From positions 13,579,194-13,643,193 of the forward strand of contig OX328102.1 in assembly GCA_946811185.2 (NCBI GenBank): a stretch of 64,000 nt of DNA, read 5' to 3'. Source of the stretch: Hippopus hippopus. Its lineage: Eukaryota; Mollusca; Bivalvia; Cardiida; Cardiidae. Positions 54,142 to 64,000 of the stretch are shown here, one piece after another. The notes beneath the pieces were generated by a model that saw only the letters and a list, made by a program, of their open reading frames with translations, made no database searches and was not told the DNA's origin. Both the position numbers and the translations under genes were made by a program. Within the stretch, counting starts at the first letter, position 1. The number at the start of each line of letters is the position of its first letter.

Positions 54142-55518
54142 CAAGAGGACCACTGGCCCTAAGGGAATCACCTGAGTAAAGCTTTCTAGGAATGATGAAG
54201 TTGAAGACAGCCTGGTAGTGATGATGTAAACATTTAAGTATTAGAAACTTACATTTGATCACACGTAACCCAGTTTAAAACTTGTTCAAGCTATTATCAA
54301 GATGAACAGCCTGAAAAAAAATTCTTGAGTCTCAGACTGAAGATGTGAAGAGTACACACAATGGTTTTTCTAAGACTTGTCCCAGTGACTTAATTTTTGA
54401 GCCCATGTGACCCACTTCCAAACTTGTCTGAAATATCATCAAGACAAATATTCTGACAAAATTTCACGAGTATCAGACTCAAAATATGGCTTCTAAAGTA
54501 TACATAAGGTTTTATAGAAAAGTACCAGTGACCTACTTTTTGACCCACAGTGACCCAATTTTGAACTTGTACTAGATATCATCAAGACTAAAACTCTAAC
54601 CAACTTACATGTGTATTAGCCAGAAATAATAGCTTTTACAGTGACAGATTTTTCTTAAAATTTATCCCAATTACCTACTTTTTAACCAGACATAACATGA
54701 TTTCCAATTTGTTAGATATATATCATCAAGACAAACATTTTGACCAAATTTCATGAGTATCAGACTAAAAATAAGGCCTTTACAATGCACACAAGGTTTT
54801 ACTAATATTTAGCCCAGTAACCAACTATTTAACAGTAAAGATTATCAAACCAAGCATTCTGACCAAGTTTCAACAGTATTGGACTAAAAGTCTGGCCTCT
54901 AGAGGTATTACCAAGAAAACAAGAAAAACATTCTGGCCAAATTTCACTAGTTTTGGATTAAAAGTGTGGCATCTTGAGTCCACCCAAGGTTTTCTAAGAT
55001 TTGCCGCAGTGACCTACTTTTTTTTTTGCCCAATATGAACCAATTATGAACTCATACTAGATATCAACGAGACAAATATTTAGACCAAGTATTTGGCAGA
55101 AAATGTGGTTTCCAGAGTGTACACAAGGTTTTTCTAAGATTAAACCCAGTGACCTACTTTTTGATCAGATGTGATCCAATTTTTATTTTGTCAGACATGC
55201 TATCAATAACAAACATTCTGACCAAGTTTCACGAGTAATGGCTTGAAAATGTAACCTCTAGAGTGCACATTAGGTTTTTCTAAGACTTGTCTGAGTGACC
55301 TACTTTTTGACCTGACATGATCCAATGTTGAACTTATCCAAGATATTATCAAGACAAACATTCTGTCAAAGTTTTACCTCCATGCTACGAAAATGTGGCC
55401 TCTACACTGCATGCAATGTAATTGTTGATGACCGCAGACATACGGCAGGCGATGCACGACAGGCACAGCATGATCACATAAGCTCATCTTGAGCATTTTG
55501 TGCTATGTGAGCTAGAAA
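54142..55518 (+). mobile_element. Old HEL element, degenerate 145-bp core
   Basis: CAAGAGGACCACTGGCCC, about eight decayed units, and CATCTTGAGCATTTTGTGC with TATGTGAGCTAGAAA. Confidence 0.75.
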
Positions 55519-55659
55519 TAAGGATAATAGGATGTTCTTTATTCCAAGTTTATTGAGGCTTTCTATTTTAACTTGAATTGGATGACCAATGGGAAAAGTG
55601 TAAATTAATGTAGGATAAAGTACTTCTTAAGACTCACTTGTCCTGCAGGATGAGTGCCT

Positions 55660-56316
55660 TTTATTGGCATTTTTGTACCCTGGCCTTAGAGTGCACAAAG
55701 CGTATTACTAAGTTTTGAGCTAGCAACCAATTTTTGACCCGGCTTGACTTTTCATACTTATGCGAGACATCATTCAGACAAACATTCTAACTTTCAGGAA
55801 TACTGGACTAAAAATGTTGAATATGGAGTGCAAACCAGGTTTTTCAAAGATTTGTCTCACTAACCTACTTTTTTACCTAATGTAGCCCATCATCCAATTC
55901 ATCTGAGATATCATCATGACAAACACTCTGACCAACTTTCATGAGTATTGGACAAGAAATGTGGCAAAAAAAGTGATTGTTGACAACCTCACGACACACA
56001 ACTGACACAGCAGGATCACAAAAGTTCACCTTTACCACTCTGTACTCAGGTAAGCAATGACTATAGAAAATATCAAATTTTCTGTGTTCAGATAACTGTT
56101 ATCCAAACCAAAAAATGTTAGACACATGCAAATTGAAGGCATTTGCAGATGATGGGTCAAAAGTGGCTGAAATTTTAAAATTTGTCTGTATAAGGGTAGA
56201 AAATACTGTGTGAAAAGGAGACAATGCTAGTTACCAGCATTTTCTCCTTTTCCCACAATGTTTTAAAAATACTTTCTCAGAGTAGTGAAAATTCCAGATT
56301 GTGTGATAAAGTGTAA
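55660..56316 (+). repeat. HEL fragment followed by family C copy
   Basis: 55660-56058 holds two or three decayed units and an end TACTCAGGTAAGC. 56093-56316 is family C (CTGTTATCCAAACC, GAAAATACTGTGTG, central GCTAGTTACCAGCATT palindrome). Confidence 0.65.
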
Positions 56317-56693
56317 ACAAAGTAAAATATCATATTGTACCAATTTCCTCTTCTCTTGTTCTCCATTTTCTTGCAACTTTCTCACACTATTGTCTTTAAA
56401 TTCTAGGGAGGTCATGGAGTCCACTTCCGAGCAGTGTAAGGTTGTTGGTTCAGGGGTTGTTAGAGACTCCGTCAGTGCAGAATCGTCTTTCTATATATAA
56501 CAAAACCATCACAATATGCAAGACTTGAAAAAGACCATATGCAAGTCAAAAAGATTGACTTTAGAAGCTGTTGATAAAGCTGAAGAGATCCTGATTTCAA
56601 TGATATACACCACATGAGTGTAACTGACCTGCTTTTCGACCAAATTGACCTATTTTTGAACATGTCAGAGATATCACCAAGACAAACATTCTG

Positions 56694-59600
56694 CCGGGTT
56701 CCCACAATTTTCTGCTTGTAAAATTCCAGACTTTTTCCCGACTTTTTCAAGGATTTTTTTTCTAAATTCCAGGTTTTACACTTGAAGAAATGCTAACCTT
56801 TTCAATCAAGGCTTTTGTAACAAGATGTCTCTTTGTCATACCCCCCTACTGCCACATTGATACAGGAAGTGGCACAGTTCATAAACTGATATCAAAAGAA
56901 TTGATTGGGAAATATCGATGTAATCTTTTTGATTTATAGCCCGCTTCAATTGTTAAACGTGATAATCTGTCAACAGTTCGCATAATTATACACACCGCCG
57001 TGTGTATACATACAAGATTGTAAACAGTTGCCGATACACAGACTGGGTTATCGGTTTTCTTTTCGGCACGCGCGTTCGACTTCCGCTTTTTCCCAGTCGA
57101 CTTCAATGCTTACTATGTCCCCAATAATACTCGAATAAAATGTTGGAGCCACAAGTTGAACCACATATGATGATGTTTGAGACACTTTAATTTTTTTTGA
57201 GCAAATGGCTCAAGTGGCGAATGGCAGCACCGGCCCTGAATCATCTGGTGGTCACTGTGACCTTGACCTTTCACAGATTAACCTTAAAATCGATAGGGAT
57301 CATTTACACTCTAAGATGAATATCTGTACAGAATTTGAAGGACTTAGGTCAATTCTGTGTGTAGTTATCATCTGGACAAGGTTTGGTCAATATATCATTA
57401 AGTTGAAGGCCACTGTGACCTTGACCTTTGATGGATTAATCTCAAAATAGATAGGGATCATTTACACTCAGAGATGAATATCTGTACAGAATTTGAAGAA
57501 CCTATGTCAATTCTGTATCTAGTTATCATCTGGACAAGGTTTGGTCTATATATCATTAAGTTGAAGGCCACTGTGACCTTGACCTTTGATGGATTAATCT
57601 CAAAATCAATAGGGATCGTCTGCACTCCAAGACGAATGTCTGTGCCAAATTTGACGAACCTAGGTCAATTCTGTGTCTAGTTATCATCCGGACAAGGTTT
57701 GGTCTATATGTCAACATGTTGACGGTCACTGTGACCTTGACCTTTGACTGATTGACCTCAAAATCAATAGGGATCATTTACACTCTGAGATGCATGTCTG
57801 TGCCAAATTTGACGAACCTAGGTCAATTCTGTGTCTAGTTATCATCCGGACAAGGTTTGGTCTATATATCAACATGTTGACGGTCACTGTGACCCTTGAC
57901 CTTTGACCGATTGACCTCAAAATCAATAGGGATCATCTACACTCCGAGATGCATGTCTGTGCCAAATTTGACGAACCTAGGTCAATTCTGTGTCTAGTTA
58001 TCATCCGCACAAGGTAAGGTCTACCGACGGACGGACGGACCGACTGACATTAGCAAAGCAATATACCCCCACTTCGTTGAAGGGGGGCATAACAATACAT
58101 TTCAGGTTCTACAGTGAAATACTGTCAACTTTTTCATAACATCATAGATATTTCATTTCTTGCCTTGGTCAGTTTGGAACTACAAATAAATTATGATGCG
58201 ACACATACTTGTACAGTGCTCCAGCCAGGGTAAAAAAAGGGCAGGGTGCTCGGACTGAGATGGGCACTTTGAGGTGTAAAGGGTCAGGCAGGGATTAGTG
58301 GGGGGACAATGGGGGGGGGGGGCCCTCCCCAAAGAAAATTCTATAAATTTTGACCTTACTGACAGTCTCTCCTGTACGTAAAATAAGGGATTCTTAAAAC
58401 AAAAATCATTCTGTTATAGTGGCTTATATGGACCTTCCAGCTTCATCTCAAAAAGAAAGCCATTTTCCATTATTAGTAACTCAGTTTCTTGAATGGTTTA
58501 GCTAGGTCCAGGAGCATTACAAGTACATGTAGTTCATATTACAACCCTCATTTAACTCTTTACCAGTTAACAGACTTGCCCAATTTGAAAGCCATTTCTG
58601 AAAACAAATGGTTACCAGCATTTTTCCTTTTCACACAATGTCTCCTAAAGCCTTATGTCATTCAACTACAGACTTGATAATATTGCAATACATTATTTCA
58701 TTTCTGTCAAGTGCTTTGCAGGTAAGCAAGACAAGTTACAAAAACTAACAAATACAAACTTTCAACACTTTCTTTCTTTTACTGCAATGTAACTGTGACT
58801 TTCCTTATTCTGAAACTTCCTTGTATTCAATTTTCAGGGTTTTAAATCTGTAGAGTTGGTGACATGAGGCAAACACAGATGTTTATTGAGTAACTTATTA
58901 CTTTGCATGTCATTCAACAACATGGATAAATGTTAAATGTTCCATAAATGTTGCAAACTTCCTTTCATTACACTTGTTTCTATATTCCTGCTTGGTAAGG
59001 CAAGGCCCCCCGCCCCCCCTGGAATTTTCCCGATCTTTTTCATTTCATAAAAGAACAATCCAAGTCTTTTTCCCAGTGACAAATAAAGAATTTTAGATTC
59101 TTCTTTATGTTTTATGCACTGAGTAAACAAATCTCCTCTTTGAATTCATTACTGAAGCTGGAAAGATAGTATGAAGTGTCTCTGATGGGGTTGATGTGAA
59201 ATTGACATTTATTATGTCATGGGTTTTCATGCTTTTTGCACTGGTCCGTTTTCCATGTAATTTAAGTTTTGAAAAGGTATTTCTGGACATTTTGACAAAC
59301 ATTCTACAAAATGTAAGTCAACAACATGACGTGGTATGCTTCATTGTCTACTTTATGAATGCACCATTTTCCTACTTAAGATACCGTAGGTTAATTTGCT
59401 GACTCATCAATCCTACATGAGTGTTAACATAACTTCATCAATTATTTTTGAAACCAGGGGTAAATCTAAAGATAAGTTACTTTGCTTATGAACAATACAC
59501 ACTACAAAAAGGGTAATTTTATCAATCCCACCCCATGATTCAACTTTGTACATGTAACTTGGTACAGGAAAATAAGCTGGTTGGACATAATTTTTTTTTA

Positions 59601-60126
59601 CGACTTAAACAAAAAATTGCGATTGATAGCAAGTTGAACAGCCTCCAATATTGATGAATAAGGGCAGTAATCTGAAAGATACGATAATCTGTTTAATAGC
59701 CTCTATTGTTCTCAGCACTTGTGTAGGCCTACTTTGACGAATAAATTACAAACTTGTAATATACAGTCATGGTCGATCTTTTCAGACTTCACTGCCTGGA
59801 GGGGATTTGTGACACGACGTATTGTAAATTCGGAGGCGGATATCAATGACGTCTTAAACAGACTTATGGTGTAATTTAGATTACAGGTTACAATGTAAAC
59901 CAGTCCATTGGTATTTTTTAATGTTTTATGTGAACCCCGATTTTAGCTTGAATAGTCTGCCAATTTTCTTCCTTTGCCATCATTATCATAGCAAAAACAT
60001 GTCTGTACCCAAATTGGTTTGTACTTTTCCTGGGTTTTTCCTGATTTTTTCCAGATATCGTAAAAATCAAGGCATTTTCAAGACCGGGAATGGTTTATCC
60101 AAAATTCCCGAGGTTTGAGAACCCTG
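56694..60126. mobile_element. 3.4-kb CAGGGTTC-ended insertion (hAT-like?) carrying family B copy 2
   Basis: Left end CCGGGTTCCCACAATTTT, right end inverted CAGGGTTCTCAAACCTCGGG, with ATTCTG repeated at 56688-56693 and 60127-60132. CAGGG(T)T ends suggest hAT. Near both ends are matching 'TTTTTCC..GACTTTTTCAAGG' and 'AAAATCAAGGCATTTTCAAG' tracts. No transposase was seen in the interior, which holds family B copy 2, a G-rich tract and a family C fragment at about 58555-58680. Confidence 0.65.
56822..58093 (+). mobile_element. Family B element copy 2, five 158-bp core units
   Basis: GTGACC(T) recurs at 57257, 57415, 57573, 57731 and 57889, exactly 158 bases apart. Unique 5' part and 3' stem-loop as in copy 1. 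By eye the unique parts differ at only about one base in twenty, so this family was active recently. One unit fewer than copy 1. Confidence 0.88.
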
Positions 60127-60983
60127 ATTCTGATCATGTTTCATGAGTATCAGACAGAAAATGTGGCCTCTAGACTCCATACACATTTTTGCAAAGATTT
60201 GGCACTGTGACCTACTTTTTGATCTGTTGTGACAAAATTTCAAACTGGTCTGAACTACCATCTAGACAACCTTTCTGACCAAGTTTCATGAGTATCAGGC
60301 TGAAAATGTGGCCTCTAGAATGCACACAAGGTTTCTATAAGATTTGGCCAAGTGACCTACTTTTAGACCTGACATAACCCACTTTCAAATTTGTCAGAGA
60401 TATCATCAAGACAAAGACTCTGACTTAGTTTCATGAACATCAGGCTGAAAATGTGGTCTCTTAAGAGTGCACACATGGTTTCTCTAAGAATTGGCCCAGT
60501 GACCTACTCTTTCACCTGACATGACACAATTTCAAACTTGTTCGAGATATCATCAAGAGAAAGACTCTGACCAAGTTTCATAAGTATCTCACTGAAAATG
60601 TGGCCTCCAGAGTCCATACAAGTTAAATGTTGATGACCGGATGACGAATGGCGGGCACAGCAATATCACAAAAGCTAACCATGAGCACTTCTTGCTAAGG
60701 TGAGCTAAACATGGACCAACTTTGCAACCCCTTTCAAAAAGTGGGCACTTTGAAATTTGAAGTGGGCCATTTAAAACAGAATATCTTACTTAAATAGTAA
60801 AAAAGACCACTCATGTTGTGGGTACTTACTAGATTTGCCAAAGTGAAGATTATAAAACGTACAAACAACACAGGTTTAATCCTAGTCTAAAGAGAAACTT
60901 ATGAAGATATAAGTAAGCAGATACTTCTCTCATTTGGAGTGTTGGTGACAACTGGCAAACACAGCTCAATAATAACTTTTTGC

Positions 60984-61195
60984 TTAACCCTTTCCCAAAC
61001 AATCCTAGGTTTTCACGACCCTGAGAAAGAAGCCTTTTTAAAAACATTGTGGGAAAAGGAGAAAATGCTGGTAACCCACAATGTTTTCTACCCCTCCCGT
61101 AACAAATTTCAATTTTTGAGTCCCATTTATTTTGTCATCTGCAAGTTCTTTCAATTTGGACAAGTCTAGAATTTTGTAGTTTGGTAAAGAGTTAA
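60984..61195. mobile_element. Family C hairpin MITE
   Basis: TTAACCCTTTCCCAAAC to GTTTGGTAAAGAGTTAA. The right half of the central palindrome is shortened (GCTGGTAACCCACAATG). Confidence 0.8.
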
Positions 61196-62369
61196 GAGTT
61201 AAAATGGGATTCAACATTGTTGAAAAATGCCTCATTCATATCTGATAATCTTTTTCTTGTTCATTCTTTAAACCCCCCCCCCCCCTCAAAATCTGGTTGT
61301 CTAATATTGCTAGTTTTTTAAAAGTCAGCAAAGTCTTCAGCTTCTGACAGCAAATACATACAAATTCCTGTCTTATATCTAAGTCAATATGTAGGTAAAT
61401 CTGCCCTTTAAAATCATTATTAAGACTGAAAAGACAGTTTGGAGAGTCCAGGATTGGTGAAGGATGCTACATTAACACTTGTTTTGTCATGGGTATTCAT
61501 GTTTTACATCTATCTATTTTCTGTGCAATACTTGATTGTGGTGTGCGTGTCTGCTTAATAAAAGCACTGTGTTCTAAATTAGAAGATTCTTTTTCTGCAT
61601 TGCCAAAAAAGCCTAAACTTGACTTGATCCAAAATTTTACAACCATGAGTAGATCTAAATCTGGTTGTGTAATTTTCTGCTTAATCAGAACACACTACAG
61701 AAATTATCCATGAACTGTTTTTTGTCAACCATGGATGTATTTGAAGCCAGTTTTGACATTTCTATGTACTTTGGTTACTACCAATAAGCTGTTTGAAAGG
61801 CACAGTCTTCACATGTAATTGTTTATGGCAACATGACCCTTTGATTATAGCTGAATTTGTTATCTTAAAAGCACATGATTAATACTGGTATTATTTTGGA
61901 CAACTCGGTTAACAGCCTTAGTTGCAACCTTGTACTAGCCAAAGTAGTTTTCCCTATGATATGTCAGAAAAAGAAACTTTGCGTTTTTGGTCCTTCTTCG
62001 AGTAAAATGTAATTTGTATTACTTTTTATAGAGCTACTAGTATGGATTGACTGGTATGGATTGACTAAGAGCGTTTGGAGATCTTAGATTTGTTATTTTT
62101 ATGAGTACAAAGTCACTATTGCTATCTTCAATGGTTTCCTAATCATTGACTCCATAAAAAATGTTGACTGTTTGTTAAGGGCATGTCCTATGTGATATTA
62201 ATAAATTCTGAACAAAATCTACTTACATATAATGTAACAAAATTTACTTTGTGGTGGAGTTTTTTTTTTTTTTTTTACTTCCAATACATCAAAAGCCAAT
62301 ACTGAATGTTTAAAAAACAGTTTTACTATTGAACATAAAACTTAATATGTATCAACTAAGATTACATAC
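61196..62369. other. Intron sequence downstream of exon 1
   Basis: Nothing recognised except a C13-like run (61273-61285), a distant echo of the hAT-like body at about 61410-61540, and a T tract at about 62262-62278. No coding signal. Confidence 0.4.
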
Positions 62370-62652
62370 TTGTGAGGGTATTTGTGATGACTTGACTGTT
62401 CCTGCAGAGTTTTGGACATCAACACTGGACTGCCGTGAAACTTGTGATCGCCTTACCATCTTAACGGGACTAACTGCTTGCTGATCAATATGAATGGTTC
62501 CTGTTGATGTTCTATGATCACTTGTATTTGTATTTTCCACCTTTTCCGGAGTTTTTGTAAGAGATTTGGCTGTATTCTTTGAAGGAGACTGTACTGGTGA
62601 TTTCACATTCAGGTCAAAATTTTTCTTGTTTTTGTTATTCTTTCTGTTATTT
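62370..62652 (-). CDS. KMT2E/SETD5: Exon 1 of 13 in window: basic, Ser/Pro-rich linker after the SET region
   Basis: This exon gives residues 1-94. A TTTTACAG acceptor precedes 62652 and a GTATGT donor follows 62370. It begins with one base that completes a split codon and ends in phase 0. The protein starts with an Asn/Lys run (NNRKNNKNKKNF), then carries repeated SP and TP motifs and a basic stretch VKMVRRSQVSRQSSVD, and ends SSQIPSQ. It has no recognisable fold and looks like a disordered linker. Its position directly before the TREERKME block indicates that it follows the SET domain encoded beyond the window. The linker seems longer than in the vertebrate paralogues. An 11.2 kb intron follows, so a missed small exon is possible, but the phase 0 to phase 0 junction does not need one. 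Confidence 0.85.
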
Positions 62653-62689
62653 CTGTAAAAAACATAACAAGGAAGCTATGATGACCCCG

Positions 62690-63115
62690 AGGAATAAAGA
62701 ATTTGAAAACACTACATGAGGAAAAGGAGAAAATGTTAGTAACCAGCAGAGTCTTCTTTTCCAAAACTTTTTTCCACACATTCAAAGACAGATTTCATCA
62801 TTTAAGCATCATTTTTATTACCATCTGCAAATGCTTTTGATTTGGATGAGTCTAAAATTTTGTTGTTTGGTAAAGATTTAGTCAGTTAACTCTTTACCAT
62901 ACAATCCCAACTTTTAACGACCCTGAGAAAGAAAACTTTTGAAAACATTTTAGGAAAAGGAGAAAATGCTGGTAACCAGCATTTTCTCCTTTTCCCACTA
63001 TGTTTTCTACCCTTCCAAAATCAAATTTCAATTTTTGAGTCACATTTATTTTGTCGTCTGCAAATGCTTTCAATTTGGACTAGTCCCAAAATTTTGTTGT
63101 TTGGTAAAGAGTTAA
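62690..63115. mobile_element. Two adjacent family C hairpin MITEs
   Basis: 62690-62880 is a truncated copy starting inside the element. 62886-63115 is intact: TTAACTCTTTACCATAC to GTTTGGTAAAGAGTTAA, 230 bp, with perfect 21-bp arms at 62953-62973 and 62975-62995 around a single base. They lie just upstream of exon 1 on the gene strand. Confidence 0.88.
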
Positions 63116-63379
63116 GGCAAAATGGCGATTTTAATAGTAGCTCACTATTCTAGAACTAGACAATTAATAGGCAAAAACAAAACTGGACAACAGTTTTTCA
63201 TGACTTACTCCCCTATCTGTAATTTGTGGAGTCTTAATCTCCTTTTCTGGTATCTCGATATGGGGCAGCTATTGCGTAAACAAGCACATTCCACACAAAA
63301 ATTCCTGAAATGTGAAAAACTAAACATAAAACAAAATATTTGTTGGCAGCAGTCTACAAGACTACCTGAAAAATAATGT

Positions 63380-64000
63380 AAGAGGGCCATGATGGCCCTT
63401 AATAGCTCACCTGAGTCTGTGTAACTCTGAGAATTTAAAGTATAGTTACTATACCATGATATAGAGAATCTTACAAGAGTACTTATGTACTACATCAACA
63501 GATCATCAAGACAAACATTCTGACCAAATATCTTGAGTGTTGGCCTAATATTGTGGCCTCTGGAGTGTACCCAAGGTTTTTCTAAGGTAAGTCTGAGTGA
63601 AATGAAGAGTGCACACAAGGTTTTTCTAAGATCTGTCTTCTTCGAATACTTTTAGACCTGACATAACCTTTTTTTCTTCAAACATGTCTGAGATATCTAC
63701 CAGACAAAATTTTATGACAATTTTATTAGTATTAGACTAAAAAAGTGGCCTCTATAGAGTATACAATTTTTCTTTCTAAGATTTGTCCAAGTGACCTACT
63801 TTCTGATCTGGTGTGACCACTTTCCAACTTCTAAAAATAGACTGTCTTACAAATTCACTTGATTATTCTAGATAAGCTTCTATAGTATACACAAGGTTTG
63901 AACGAGATTTGTCCCAGTGACTTACTTTTTGCTCTGATGTGACCCAGTTTGGAACATTTTCAAAGTATCAAGACAAAACATTCAGACCATTTTTCATGAG
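63380..64000 (+). mobile_element. HEL element, 5' part, truncated by window end
   Basis: AAGAGGGCCATGATGGCCC, TAGCTCACCTGAGTC, then decayed 145-type units (GTGGCCTCTGGAGTGTACCC, GTGACCTACTTTCTGA) to the last base. Confidence 0.8.

Larger units (their letters stand above)
56560..60712 (+). mobile_element. HEL element split by a 3.4-kb insertion
   Basis: The left part to ACAAACATTCTG (56693) and the right part from ATTCTGATCATGTTTCATGAG (60127) join into a normal 145-type unit. The right part ends AAGGTGAGCTAAAC at 60712. Confidence 0.75.
2600..62652 (-). other. KMT2E/SETD5: Gene locus: 3' part of a KMT2E/SETD5-family gene, 13 coding exons
   Basis: Thirteen exons with GT donors and AG acceptors on the minus strand join into one open frame of 1318 residues plus a stop. 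Splice phases agree at every junction (0, 0, 2, 2, 0, 0, 1, 0, 0, 1, 1, 1). KMT2E and SETD5 are paralogous vertebrate chromatin regulators; the family belongs to the Set3/UpSET group, with a SET domain that is weak or inactive as a methyltransferase in many members. Invertebrates usually have one gene for both. Blocks shared with both paralogues are present, so I do not choose between the two names. The PHD and SET exons and the promoter are outside the window. Residue numbers in the exon entries count from the first complete codon of the most upstream exon. Confidence 0.93.

Noticed and set aside
62690..64000. Search for an exon encoding the SET domain at the window end
   Set aside because: Only family C and HEL repeats were found between 62653 and 64000. 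No segment with post-SET Cys or SET motif residues is visible, so the domain must lie further upstream.

Overview
This window looks like intronic DNA of a marine or freshwater bivalve mollusc. The inference rests on an animal chromatin gene cut into small exons by very long introns, and on dense short tandem-repeat transposons, hairpin MITEs and tRNA-derived SINEs of the kind abundant in bivalve genomes. No bacterial-type gene organisation, rRNA, functional tRNA gene or CRISPR array is visible. The species cannot be fixed from the sequence alone.

One real gene is present, on the minus strand. Thirteen coding exons between 62652 and 2600 encode the C-terminal 1318 residues of the single invertebrate counterpart of KMT2E (MLL5) and SETD5, chromatin regulators of the Set3/UpSET type. 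Recognisable family blocks occur in the expected order: TREERKMEAIMRAF directly after the expected SET region, HLMNEWYSEK, KKRWLRQAM, TPLKKRR, KKKVSLQEYLKRKK, then a polyproline tract and a Ser/Gln-rich tail. Every intron phase matches across all 12 junctions. The PHD and SET domains and the start codon must lie beyond base 64000.

The remaining 94% is intron or downstream flank filled with repeats, many nested. The dominant family, called HEL here, has conserved ends: a 5' CAAGAGGGCCATGATGG with a small hairpin and GCTCACCTGAG, and a 3' stem-loop ending GTGAGCTAAAA. Its cores are swappable tandem arrays of 145 bp or 166 bp units. A second tandem-core family, B, has 158 bp units and occurs twice. 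A TTAA-flanked palindromic MITE, family C, occurs roughly 20 times. Two tRNA-derived SINE families, several TIR elements with visible target duplications, and two fossil Tc1/mariner transposase pieces complete the set.

Layout: 1-2600 downstream flank with repeats and a SINE; 2600-9691 the last three exons and their introns; 9700-20421 family B copy 1, a hAT-like element, a foldback element split by a SINE, HEL copy 1 and the 1.28 kb exon; 20422-35159 HEL, SINE and MITE introns around four exons; 35160-44904 two HEL copies with 166 bp cores, one HEL copy with a 145 bp core, and the 60 bp exon; 45844-51121 two exons; 51122-62369 an 11 kb intron made mostly of HEL, Tigger-like and hAT-like nested insertions with family B copy 2; 62370-62652 the most upstream exon; then repeats to the window end.
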